From positions 9,916,602 through 9,980,601 of the forward strand of contig CM042996.1 in NCBI GenBank assembly GCA_023678885.1: a stretch of DNA of 64,000 bases, read 5' to 3'. The notes under the pieces were generated by a model that was not told where the DNA came from, did no database searches, and worked only from the letters and a program-made list of their open reading frames with translations. A program made the position numbers and the translations under genes. The stretch comes from Pogostemon cablin (lineage: Eukaryota > Streptophyta > Magnoliopsida > Lamiales > Lamiaceae). This document shows positions 38,677-49,524 of the stretch, piece by piece; the stretch's first letter is position 1, and every line of letters starts with the position of its first letter.

Positions 38677-40239
38677 TCAATTCTCCGGAGGGGGTGGCGG
38701 CTGGTATGGGGCCCAACGATTGTAAGCACGAGGTGACGCTAGGAACTGGAAATTAAACATCATCGTGAGCATCTCCTCCATGTTGTTTGAATGAATACGC
38801 GCCTGCTCATCATTGTATTCCCTCCGGCGTTGCCCCTCTTGGATCTCCCTCAGTGTCACACCATGTCTTTGTTGCTCCTCCCTGAGCTCTCTAATCTGGT
38901 CTCCATGTGACTGCTGAGTGTTTCTTATGCCTTGAACTTCGTCTTCTATGAAATTCCATCTAGCCACTCCGGGTCCCATGTACTGCTGCTGCTGCTGCTG
39001 AAATTCATCCTCTTGGAATTCTTCTTCTTGCTCAAAAATTGGGGGTTCTGGTGCTTGCTCCTCGAACTCAACGTGATGAGGTTGCTCATCCTCGTCCCCT
39101 ATCTCCATATCGACTGGCTCGGCTCTAAGCTCTCTTAGCACTCGATCTTCTTCTACCCTCATTTGCTGGAGCACTGTCTCCACTCCTTCTCTATTTTGTC
39201 TGTAAAATGCTCTTACCACTGCGGAGTGGTTAGGGCTCGCCATAGCCAATTTTTGGACCTTTTGTGGACCTCGTACTGTGGTGAGTTCCTGAGCTGGTAG
39301 AGGGAATGAAGCTCCCTTCTCTTGCTTCAAACAATACACATTTCCTATAACTGATAGGAACTCCATCCTAACAAGCTGTGTGTATGTGAGCCCTTCACTC
39401 ACCATTCGATGCTGCATACATCTCACATCAATCCCTAGTCCCTGAGCAATTATCGTGACCAAACCCCCAATTATAATCCCTCTTTTGTTTTCTATTTTGG
39501 CTACCATCTCTACATGTTGAACAAAGTGAGCCGCAATGTTGACTCTGAATTCTTTATAGAGGCTAAACATAATGTACAACTGTTTCTCGCTGACAGCTCC
39601 GCTCTTAAACCTACCTAGAATGGTATTTGATACTATCTTCTCAAGATACCTCATCACTGGGTTTCTGATCGCTGTTCCTTTTGAGGAGCTAGGTATGTAC
39701 TCCGGAGGCTCAGTCTCATCTTCCACTAACCTTCTCCACCATGTTTGCTGATTGAAACCCCCTCCGGGTAAGAAGTTCTGATGGCCTCTCATGACTGGAC
39801 ACCCAAAAAATCTGTTCAAGTCATTTATAGGAACCTTCTCCCACATGACATTGTTCAGCTGAAATGTGATCGCTAAGGGAAAATTGCTCCTATCTTTGTG
39901 AACTTGCAACGTGCTCATGAACTCTGCTGTGAGATGAAGATAGGTGGGAGGCATCTTGTTGAAAAATTCTTCCATGTCTACCCTTCTGAATAAAGCCCTA
40001 AGATCAGTCTCAATCCCAAGACCCTCCTTAGTAGCCTGATCTTGAAATCTCGTTGGCCTAATCTTGGTCACTATGTATTGCCACCTTTGTGCATACTTCT
40101 CCCACTCCGAGAATTCCACTCAAAAATTTTGAGGGTGCATTTCATCTATCATTAACTGAGCATCAATGTTTGATAACTCCATGCCCGTCTCAACAATGAT
40201 GAAGTCTTCATTACGTTTCCTTGTTCTTCTTTCAGCCAT
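38677..40239 (-). pseudogene. Athila-type extra ORF (position of the env-like gene), one stop
   Basis: This frame lies downstream of integrase, where Athila elements carry a third gene sometimes called env-like. I start it at the ATG at 40237-40239 (MAERRTRKRN). An in-frame TGA at 40120-40122 is the only interruption I see in 521 codons. The product shows FFNKMPPTYLHLTAEFM, an LNRFFGCPV stretch, TWWRRL, and in the C-terminal third acidic and Gln-rich segments and a coiled-coil-like EEQQRHGVTLREIQEG part. It resembles the Pfam ATHILA ORF-1 family. I see no clear signal peptide or membrane anchor, so calling it an envelope gene would be unsupported. Its function is unknown. Confidence 0.75.
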
Positions 40240-40346
40240 CTACAATGTTCAAAATGTTTCAAGTTAAATTCATTTTCAAATCTTAGGCAAAATAACTCAT
40301 AATACGTAGAATCAACACTTGTTATGAGTTGAAATGGCCATTCGAA

Positions 40347-40527
40347 TATTCTGATGTCGTCACACGACTATCTGTTACAGGCCCGTGTTGACGACACGAC
40401 CAGTGCTTCGTGACAGGACACGACCCGTGTTGCGCAAAACGGCCTATGCCTGACCGTGTTGCTTCGTCTGATGTCAGTACACGGCCACTTGTTACAGGGT
40501 CGTGTACTGCACACGGCTCGTGTACTG
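40347..40527. repeat. Palindromic-word array between integrase and the extra ORF
   Basis: This is the same word type as in the LTRs: CACACGACTATCTG, GACACGACCAGTG, GACACGACCCGTGTTG, GTACACGGCCACTTG, GCACACGGCTCGTGTAC. Two copies of the TTCTGATGTC..TTACAGG block lie at 40348-40386 and 40465-40503. It lies just upstream (minus strand) of the extra ORF, in the spacer where a splice acceptor or promoter for that ORF would be expected. Confidence 0.75.
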
Positions 40528-40974
40528 TTTGACCTATTTTCTCCAATTTTTTACTTCAAACCCTGTTTTTCATGCTTCCAATACTCCCTATTCATGCTCA
40601 CAACTTAAAAACAACATTAGCTCAACATTAGGTATCAAAACATGGATTATCATCTACTTTTACACAACCAAACGAATTAAAATCACACCGAACTCATGAG
40701 AAAATTTTCAAATTAGCTCAAAGACACAAAGAGTTCATGCTTCCAATAAAATACATGTCACACCATGCCATATCCCCTCAAACTTAAATTGAAACAAGAG
40801 TTTCGAGATAAGTTTGCAAAAAGTGGTGAGACAGACCTACACACTTAACATGAAGCCCTTTTCGTATCTTCAAAACGCATTCTTCTCATGCACACAATCC
40901 ACCTACAAAACCAAAAATGCAACACAAGAAAAAGAAATATGTAAAATCTTAAACTGCTAAAAGGATACGAGCCT
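40528..40974. other. Spacer downstream of integrase in the Athila-like element
   Basis: Non-coding, AT-rich. Nothing is recognised beyond the array at its left edge. Confidence 0.5.
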
Positions 40975-42400
40975 TCAAGTTGTGAAGGTATCCACATATA
41001 CCAACTCCCTTTGAGAGGGAGAATGGTAATGTTTCACCCTATGACCAGTAACCACAAAAGCATTCCCATCCGATCCTTCAAGCTTCAAAGATCCATCTTC
41101 TCTAACCTCAATCACCAAATACGGTCCGGTCCATTTCGAACGAAGTTTTCCAGGGAATAGTTTAAGTCTTGAATTGAATAAAAGAACATTATCCCCCAGA
41201 ATGAAATCCTTCGTTTTAATCCTCTCATCATGCCATCTTTTAAGTTTTTCTTTCAAAATCCTTGAGCTTGTGTAAGCTTCCTCTCTAAATTCCTCTAGTT
41301 CAACCAATTGGAGACACCTTTTCTTTTCGGCTTCTTTCTCATCAAAGTTCAATTTCCGAAGGGCCCATAGTGCCTTATGCTCCAACTCCATGGTCAAGTG
41401 ACATGCCTTTCCATACACATGCTTATATGGTGAAAATCCAAGAGCGGTCTTATAAGCCGTTCGATAAGCCCATAGAGCATTGTCAAGCTTTGAAGACCAA
41501 TCTTTTCGATTACCATTGACCGTCTTTTCAAGAACAAGCTTTACTTGCCTACTTGACACTTCCGCCAAGCCATTGGTTTGAGGATGGTAAGGTGTTAAAA
41601 CCTTGTGCTTAATTCCATATCCCACCAAAAGCTTCTCAATGATCTTGTTAATGAAGTGAGATCCCCCATCACTAATCATCACTCTTAGCACTCCAAATCT
41701 AGCAAAGATGTTCTTCCTCAAGAAAGCTTTCACCACTAGAGCATCATTCATCCTTGTCGGGATTGCTTCTACCCATTTGGAAACATAATCCACTGCAAGC
41801 AAAATGTACAAGTACGCACTGGATGGCGAAAATGGTCCTATGTAGTCCATTCCCCATACATCAAACACTTCAACCTCAAAAATGTTCCTCATGGGCATCT
41901 CATCACGTTGCCCTATGCTTCCAATTCTTTGGCACCTATCATATCCCTTGATGTACTCCTTGTAATCTTTGAACAAAGTTAGCCAAAACAACCCCGATTG
42001 AAGAATCTTTGCTCTCATCTTTTGAAATCCAAAGTGTCCTCCACAAGGTGAACTATGACACATCTCCATGACACTCAATTTCTCATCCTCCGGGATACAC
42101 CTCCGTATGATTCCATCCGGACAATTCTTGAACAAAAGAGGATCATCCCATAAATATTCCTTGACATCATGATAGAATTTCTTCCTTTGAGACTCAGTAA
42201 GATGATCCGGCTTTAGACCACAAGCTAAATAATTCACGAAATCCGCATACCACAGCCTCCCGGTCTCACACAAAGTATACATCCTTTGAAAATCAACTTG
42301 AAGGATCTCTTCATCCGGGAATACATCCTTAATGAACTCTATGGTTCCCTCTTCATCAACATTTTCCAAACGTGACAAGTGGTCGGCAATGACATTTTCG
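40975..42400 (-). pseudogene. Integrase of the Athila-like element
   Basis: This part of pol inserts the element DNA into the genome. It is open from 42378 to 40975. The zinc-binding region has CHSSPCGGHFGFQKM, but the following pair reads YDRCQ, with Tyr in place of the usual first Cys. The catalytic core shows GMDYIGPF (Asp), MISDGGSHFI (Asp) and GLAEVSSRQVK (Glu). The C-terminal part has LRSKWTGPYLVIEV, the GPF/Y module. A frameshift at about 42370-42405 separates it from RNase H. The core is intact, but the Cys-to-Tyr change and the upstream breaks make it inactive in context. Confidence 0.9.
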
Positions 42401-43179
42401 ACCCCTTCTTGTCACGTATCTCCATATCGAACTCCTGCAACAAAAGAACCCAACGAATTAGTCTAGGTTTAGCATCTTTCTTACTCATCAAATACCTAAT
42501 GGCAGCATGATCCGTATAAACAATGGTTTTCGTGCCAACTAGGTATGGACGAAATTTTTCAAAAGCATAAACCACGGATAAAAACTCTTTTTCCATTGTG
42601 GTGTAATTCTTTTGATTGGCATTGAACGTCTTTGATGCATAGTAGATAGCTCGAAACTTCTTCTCCCTCACTTGACCAAGCACCACTCCCAATGCATTGT
42701 CACTTGCATCACAATGGAGCTCAAAAGGCTTACTCCAATTGGGAGAGACGAGGATTGAAGACGAAATTAAGGCTTCCTTGAGAACCCCAAAAACATCAAG
42801 ACATTCATCATTAAATTCAAACGGAGCATCTTTTTCAAGCAATTTACACAAAGGTTTGGCTATGTTAGAAAAATATTTTATAAAACGTCGATAGAACCCG
42901 ATGTGGCAAAGAAACGATCTAACACCTTTTTCATTTTTTGGTGGGGAAGATGTTCAATGGCTACAACCTTCGCCTATCAACTCTCAAACCTTTCTCCGAT
43001 ATATGATGTCCAAGTACGATACCCTCTTGAACCATAAAATGACATTTTTCCCAATTTAAGACTAGGTTCGTATCTTGACATCGCTGCAAAATCATAGAAA
43101 GATTAGCCAAACATTTATCAAATGAAGACCCAAAGACTGGAAAGTCATCCATAAACACTTCCATCACATTTTCAATCAA
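42370..43179 (-). pseudogene. Reverse transcriptase C-terminal part and RNase H
   Basis: FMDDFPVFGSS at about 43130-43160 is the catalytic YxDD-type box with Phe first. It is followed by the thumb region GHHISEKGLRVD and, in another frame, GFYRRFIKYFSNIAKPL. RNase H follows in 42851-42400, with LHCDASDNALGVVLGQ, TMEKEFLSVVYAFEKFRPYL and VYTDHAAIRYL. Breaks: a stop at 42961-42963, a frame change to about 42910, and a further frameshift near 42400 into integrase. Confidence 0.88.
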
Positions 43180-44519
43180 TCATTCAAAGATGGCCATCAT
43201 GCAACGTTGAAAGGTAGCGGGGGCATTACACAACCCAAAAGGCAACTTATAAAAAGCAAACGTGCCATACATACAAGTAAAAGTTGTTTTCTCTTGATCC
43301 TCGGGGGCTATCATGATTTGGTTGTACCCCGAGTAACCATCTAGAAAACAATAATACTTGTATCCCGCCAACCTATCAAGCATTTGATCAATAAAAGGCA
43401 AAGGAAAATGATCTTTATGAGTGTTTTCATTAAGCTTTCCATAATCACAACACACTCTCCAACCCGTTTTCACCCTTGTGACAAGCTCTTCATCAAATTC
43501 CATTTTAACAATGGTTAATCCCCCTTTCTTAGCCACAACACGCAAAGGGCTTACATGAGGACTATCACTTATGACATAAACAATTCTAGCATCTAACCAT
43601 TTCAAAACTTCTTTCCTAACAACCTCTTGCATAATGGGGTTCAAACGACGTTGAGGTTGTATGCATGTTTTACTCTCATCAATCAACCTAATGTGATGCA
43701 TACAAATAGTGGGACTTATACCTTTCAAATCATCAAGACTCCACCCTATAGCACTTTTATGATCTCTAAGAGCCCTTAACAATTTATCAAGCTCTAGAGG
43801 TGAAAGGGATGATGATACAATTACCGGAAAGGTTTTGTCGTCCCCCAAGTATGCATACATAAGGTGATCGGGTAATGGCTTCAATTCCTCTTTTCCCTTA
43901 TCAAACTTGAGCTCTTCATTCTCTATCTCCAATGGAATGTACTCCCTCTTTCCATAGTACATCATCTTGGCTTCATCTTCTTGCATTTCCCTACAAGCAA
44001 TCAAATCATGTAAGCAATCATTTATATCATCATCTTCTAGACAATAGACAGAAGAGTTAGAGTTAAGAGATAAATTAAGAGAATATCTTATGCTTGTCTC
44101 GAGAGGATCTTTAGATAAGAAGAATGGCAAATTCTCTTGAACAACTTCATCAATCATTTCAATTCTTCTACATTCTTCCTTCTCATTCGGATGTCTCATA
44201 GCACTTCTTAATGAAAACACCACTTCTTCATTTACTCTCAATGTCAACTCCCCCTTGTGCACATCAATTAAAGCACTTCCCGTGGCCAAAAATGGACGCC
44301 CCAAAAAATCAATGGAACATTTGCATCCTCGTCCATGTCAAGCACTACAAAATCCACCGAAAATATGAACTTTCCAACTTTAACTAACACATCCTCAACT
44401 ACTCCTTTAGGGTAAGTCAAAGACCTATCCGCAAGTTACAATGTAACGGACATAGGCTTTACTTCCCCTATACCAAGTTTCTTAAAGATAGATATCGACA
44501 TCAAATTGATACTAGCCTA
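43180..44519 (-). pseudogene. Protease and reverse transcriptase N-terminal part
   Basis: A TAG at 44517-44519 falls inside the aspartic protease active-site segment (CDL, stop, AS), which alone would inactivate it. The protease tail runs through GKFIFSVDFVVLDM to WGRPFLATG near 44300, with another stop and a frame break around 44310-44450. Reverse transcriptase follows: YVISDSPHVSPLRVVAKKGG, RVCCDYGKLNENTHKDHFPLP, KYYCFLDGYSGYNQI and LPFGLCNAPATFQRCM. An in-frame TGA at 43180-43182 stops it just before the FMDD box. Confidence 0.88.
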
Positions 44520-46788
44520 AAGATCACAAAGAGCTTTGTGTACTTCACTTTTACCCATCTCACATGGTATGACAAAACTCCCCGGATCCTTTAGCTTTGG
44601 AGGCAACTTCTTTTGAATTATAGCACTACACTCCTCCGTCAAGTTGACGGTCTCATTCTCCACTAAGCTCCTTTTTCTTGCCATGATGTCTTTAAAAAAC
44701 TTAGCATAGTGAGGCATTTGTCTCAAAGCATCCGCAAAGGGTATATTGGTGTGAATTTTCTTAAAAATCTCCAAAAACTTTGCAAAATTTTCATCTAGGC
44801 CCTTCTTCAAAAATCTATGTGGAAAAGGGATGGGCACTTGAATTTTTGGTATGCCCCAACTATCCCTTTCCAACTCCACTTCTTCCTCTTTCTTTTTCAT
44901 TGCTTTGGTTCTTTGCCATTTTTTTTCAACAACTTCCGACTCAACTACATCTGTTTCATCATTTTCTTTAGCTTCAACTTCACCTTCTTCCACAAACTCT
45001 TCCTCAACCAAGTTTTCCTCATTTCTCTTCTTTTCCACCTCATCATTTTCCAAAGGCATTGAAGGTCCTTCATAATTAGTTCCACTCCTCAAGGTAATTG
45101 CCTTACATTGTTCTTTTGGATTCACAATGGTGGTAGAAGAAAATTTTCCTTTCTCATTCGCGCTCAACGCATTGGCAATTTGCCCCACTTGGTACTCCAA
45201 GTCTTTGAATCTCTTATCATTAGCTTCATCGGCCATTCTTCTCAATTCATCTTGAGCTTGTCTTGTCTCATCTTGAGCTTTATTAGATGCAATCAACTTC
45301 TCAATCAACTCTTCGGTTGTTGCTTTCCCTTCATTGTTTGGTACTTTAGCTCCCGGAGGATAAGCAACCACATTGCTTGGGTTCGAGTAAGAGAAGTTAT
45401 CTTGCCTCCTTTGTTGTTGTGGGTATGAGTTTCCACTTCCTTGACTATTGAAACCTCCTTGCCTTGGTGGGTAGTTTCCTTGGTTGTGGTTGGAATTACC
45501 TTGATAATTATTTTGATAGTTACCTTGGTAATTCCTTCCTTGCATGTATTGCACATCCTCCACACGTGGCATTGTCATAGCCCATTGTTCCCCACTTACA
45601 ACATTCGGAGGTAGCACCCCTTGATCAATTTGGTCTTCAACCATATTAACTCCTTGATTATTCACACCTTGATTCAAGCTCATTTGTCTCATGACCTCAG
45701 CCGCTATCATCTCAACACTAGGCATACTTGGTTCACACTAGCACTCATCACACTAAACTGTTGCCCTTGATCGAAGCTTTCAATTCCATAGCATTCACTA
45801 ACTCTCTCCGATGGCCATTGGCAGACATTTGTAGCAATCTCATCAAAAATCGCCCTTCCCGGAGTCACTCCAAGTACGGATCCACCCGCCGAAGCATCAA
45901 CAAGCACTCTTTGACCATTTACCAAGCCTTGATAGAAAAATCCAACTTGTTGATTTTCTGGGAAACTATGTTGTGGACACTTGCGTAGCATATCCTTAAA
46001 TCGTTCCCACGCTTCATAAAAGCTCTCTTGTGGCATTTGCTTGAATTGAGTAATCAAGCTCTTCATTTGAAGCGTCTTAGAAAGCGAAAAATACTTGTTC
46101 AAGAATATTTATGCAAGCTCATCCCATGTGTTGCACGTACCTGGGGTAATGGTAGATAACCATGTTTGAGCACGATCTCTCAATAAAAATGGAAACAAAC
46201 TCATCTTAATACAATCCTAGCTCACCCCATTCATCTTCACTGTGTTGGCAATCTTAATAAATTGAGCAAAATGAGCATTGGGATCTTCATTCGGGGTTCC
46301 ACTAAATTGTTGTTCTCGCACCATAGAAATCAAGCCCGCTTTAAATTCAAAGTTGTTGACATTGATTAGTGGACCCATCATTTGTGGCAGTGCCCTTGGC
46401 ATGAAGAAATCCCGGATCATCCTTGGATCTACTTGAGGCCCTCGATGCACCGGGGTGGTGGTGGAGGTGCATAAGCATGTTGAAAACCTTGTTGAAGCAT
46501 GGCTTGTTATACCATTTGTTGAAGCAAAGCTTGATTGTTAAGCCCTCCAAAATTTTGATGAGCTTGTTGAGGAAGATTGGCATTGACTTGGGGTGCTTGT
46601 GCGTTGTCTTGCACGTTCACATGTTGTCCGCCTTTCCCATCATGCTCTATCTCCACACGATTATCACCTTGAAAATTTTCCATTAGATCACTATTTTTGG
46701 TTTTGCTCTCCTTTCTCCTTCTCCGAAAAGTGTGTTCAATCTCTAAATCAATAGGTTCAACTTGTTTTCCTTTTGACCTTGTTTGCAT
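44517..46788 (-). pseudogene. Gag of the Athila-like element, broken
   Basis: It begins MQTRSKGKQVEPIDLEIEHT at 46788, as gags of this lineage do. A central capsid-like part has FEFKAGLISMVREQQFSGTPNEDP, then ESFYEAWERFKDMLRKCPQ. The C-terminal part (45725-44517) is rich in Asn/Gln (NYQGNYQNNYQ) and acidic/Lys stretches. Stops include TAA near 46504-46506, a stop at 46217-46219 and TAA at 46109-46111. Frame changes lie near 46440-46460 and near 45725. I see no CCHC zinc knuckle. It would coat RNA and form particles if intact. Confidence 0.85.
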
Positions 46789-46916
46789 ACACCTTCAAAT
46801 AAGAGAAGTTAGAACAAGATTTTCACAAGCAAATATAAGCAAACAAATAAAATAAAAATGTCTCTTTTAAGATTACTCTAAGCGTTCCTTCGTTAAGCTA
46901 CTAGCAACCATTACTT

Positions 46917-46933
46917 CCCCGGCAACGGCGCCA
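46917..46933 (-). promoter_or_regulatory. Primer binding site of the Athila-like element
   Basis: On the minus strand TGGCGCCGTTGCCGGGG lies two bases inside the 5' LTR end. The identical word is at the same place in the second family (55486-55502). It is where a tRNA 3' end primes minus-strand synthesis. A tRNA-Asp primer has been reported for Athila-type elements; I did not verify the match here. Confidence 0.85.
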
Positions 46934-46935
46934 TT

Positions 46936-48406
46936 TGATTAGCCATTTTGTAGTAGGGATGACCAACTAAAACAATTTATCAAACCACAGGGAGGTTGGC
47001 ATTAGAGATTAAGCAACATCACACTTATCATAATGTTATAGAGACTAATCATCGAGTGGAATTGTTGAACACAAATCAAGTAAACACAATATGATCAACA
47101 ATTAAAATGAAGTAATGTAAAGTTGTTTTCCAAATTAAGTAAAAGTGGGATTAACAACAATCAAGTAGTGGGAAATCTTAGGATACATGCATTAAACTCA
47201 TATGAATCAAGGGTATGGATTAAGGGTCAACTCTAAATTCACCTAAGCTCCTTCTCAAGATGAATAGGATATTAATCTCAATTAGCACAAAGGTTGATTC
47301 TCAGTCAAACAATTCCAACTAGGTACTAAGCTTGAAATAAGAATCCCTTCACACAATTAATCAATCTCTCTACCAAACCAACTGTATGTCCTATCAAATG
47401 GTTCTAAACTTTAAAGGATTTCTCAATCTCTTTACATTTTATAATGCACATGAAGTGTTTGATGAAATGATTCACTCAAATGTCCTAATCACATAATTAA
47501 TTTCTCAATCTAATCATATATTTAGAGCATCTAAACACACAAATCATCAAAACATCAAGATCTAAGCATCAATGATAGGAAATCAAGTAACCCAATTACC
47601 ATATGAATTTAATTACATATATCCCAAAATTTAACCACAAACTTTCATGTTGCTAATCGCACAAGGGAGATTGGCCTACAATCTTCATAAGATCCTTAAC
47701 ATAGACATTAAAAACCTTACAAATCATGGTAAACTAGAGGATTAACACAAAATTGGGATGAAAACTCCCTTGTATTGGCTCCAATTGAATTTCCTTCCTT
47801 CCTTCGGTGATCACCCACTCTTCCTTGCTTCTTCACTTGATTTGGATGGTAGAATTTATGGAGAGATGATGTAGAATCAAAGTATGGATGAAAGGGATGA
47901 AGAATGTGGTTTAAAATCAAAGGATTGGTGTGTGAGGTATGTGAGCATCTGAAATTTCGTGTCTCTCCCTTCAAAGGTTAAATGGATGGGTATTTACACT
48001 CATTGGGCCTTCTAGAAGAAATCTGATTTTTTTACTGATCAGGCACCTACACGACTCGTGTGCTACAACACGAGTGATGTGATGCAACACGGCTAAGGGA
48101 TGGTCATGTTGTGCGTTCGGATGTCATCGCACGACCATCTCTTACAGGCCCGTTTGCAATACACGGATCATGTTCGTGTACTTGAAACGGCTGGCTGTGT
48201 TCTTGCTGCCCTATTTTCTTCTTCCTTCTTTCGTCTTCCTTCTCCATTTTCGCTCCGATTTCACATGTTTTACATATGATTAAGTTCAATCACACTCAAT
48301 TCCATAAAAACACATAACTCCACCAAATAACATATAAATACGGATAAAAATATATGAAAACACATATAAAAGGACACTAAAATTTAGGTGAAAATATCAC
48401 TCATCA
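46936..48406 (-). repeat. 5' LTR of the Athila-like element
   Basis: A 1471-bp LTR from TGATTAGCC to ACTCATCA, matching 35635-37152. It would hold the promoter of the element. Its array at 48047-48202 is shorter than that of the 3' LTR, and a further deletion of about 13 bp lies near its start (after GAATTGTTGAAC). Confidence 0.9.
48047..48202. repeat. Palindromic-word array in the 5' LTR
   Basis: Same array as 36761-36948 but with about one 17-18-bp unit fewer near its start, and a further loss of about 13 bp near its end, where the 3' LTR has TACACGACTCATGTAGCACGAC and this LTR has only a short remnant. Substitutions are also frequent (ACACGAGTGATGTG). Confidence 0.7.
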
Positions 48407-48411
48407 CTCAG
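48407..48411. repeat. Target site duplication CTCAG, right copy
   Basis: It follows the LTR end ATCA directly and equals 35630-35634. Removing 35635-48411 restores continuous LTR A sequence that aligns with LTR B around 50160 (AATCCTGCTCAGCGGTGAACGC). Confidence 0.9.
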
Positions 48412-49488
48412 CTGTGAACACACTCAATTAATAACTAAGATATGTATTCAGGCTCTACATAACAGTTAATGATACACAAAACAACTCTGATTTATGAATT
48501 AAAAAAGCATAGTCATATATAAACTAAACCACAAGTAGTGTTGTATGGAGTATACACACGAAAGTTCAATTAATTAATAAAAACCTTCAAAACTCTAGAT
48601 CTACCAAAATGGTTCTAGCCCATGATGTTGCGAAGAACAATCATGGGTGTTGGATAGATCTTACCCGTATGTCCGGAAAATACAAGATAAATTAGAAAAC
48701 GAATAAACCCCTAAATGTGGGCGTCGTCGCGTCCTTCTCCATCTTAAATCCTCTTCTTGGCTTTTCTCTTGATTCCACAGACGAATCTTCAAAGTGATTG
48801 ATGGATGGAAGAAAGGATGTGGATGATGGTTGGGGGGTGATACCTCCTTGTGGGGTGTAGGATGGATGATTGTGTTCTCTCCAATGAATAATAATGTGAT
48901 TTACATCCCCTTTTATACTTGTAAGCTCTCCTTATGGACCTTGGATGAGCTTTTTCTTGGAAAACACGAAAATACACACGCAGGGGGTGAAAAACCCATC
49001 AAAAATAGATCTGCGTGTCTCCGTTAGACCAAAGTGGTTCTGGTCGAACGGGAGGTCAAACGGATCTCCTTGGTTGAACTGGAGGTCAAGCTGCATGCGT
49101 AGTCTCACGGTTTCGCGTATAACTTCCACATTCAAGCTCTGATATGAGTGATTCTTATGCTCACGAGATCCCCTTTTCCTTGAATTTCTATCCATGTAAA
49201 GAACTCACAGAAACTCCAACATTTGAAGGTATAACAAGTCATGCAAAGTGGCACAGCCGTTCTGTTCGGCACAACTTGCGCGATGTCACCACTTTAATCA
49301 TAACTTTCTCGTCTGAATTCCGATTGAGGTTTTCTTTATGCAAAAACAACCCTCTCTTCTGTGGCTTTCCAACCATGAATCACACCACCAGTTCAGAGCT
49401 CCACACAAATACATAAAAACTACACAAGTTGGACGTTCACTTTTCAACATTCTTGGATACTAAAACATGCTTATTTTCACTCTCATCA
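48412..49488 (-). mobile_element. LTR A of the TTCGACC-family, inner part
   Basis: Continuation of 34993-35634. It aligns with LTR B and C through AGATATGTATTCAG, CACAAGTAGTGTTGTA, GAACAATCATGGGTGTTGG, TGTGGATGATGGTTGGGG and TTTCGCGTATAACTTCCACAT, and ends TTTTCACTCTCATCA. It differs by having only a few diverged array words (49041-49093: GGTCGAACGGGAGGTC, GGTTGAACTGGAGGTC) where B and C carry a long array. Confidence 0.88.
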
Positions 49489-49524
49489 ATCCCCCAAACT
49501 TACCCGTTACTAGTCTTGAGGCAA
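49489..49524 (-). mobile_element. 36-bp internal remnant with polypurine tract between LTR A and LTR B
   Basis: The stretch ATCCCCCAAACTTACC followed by CGTTACTAGTCTTGAGGCAA aligns to the first bases inside LTR B (51543 onward), including the polypurine tract (minus strand GTAAGTTTGGGGGAT). LTR B follows at once. All the rest of that internal region is lost. Confidence 0.8.

Larger units (their letters stand above)
35635..48406 (-). mobile_element. Athila-like Ty3/gypsy retrotransposon, 12.8 kb, nested in LTR A
   Basis: A full-length but inactive element of 12,772 bp on the minus strand. Read 5' to 3' it has an LTR (48406-46936), primer binding site, gag, protease, reverse transcriptase, RNase H, integrase, a spacer with a palindromic-word array, an extra open frame, a polypurine tract and an LTR (37152-35635). 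Its LTRs begin TGATTAG and end CATCA and are flanked by CTCAG duplications. The extra frame downstream of integrase and its similarity to the Athila ORF family place it in the Athila lineage. Gag and pol are broken by stops and frameshifts. The LTR pair differs by eye at roughly 5-10% of sites (not computed), so the insertion is not recent. Confidence 0.92.

Noticed and set aside
38932..39138. Leu-rich open frame on + that looks like a membrane protein
   Set aside because: It is antisense to the acidic, Gln/Glu-rich part of the Athila extra ORF, whose reverse complement naturally gives Leu-rich frames.
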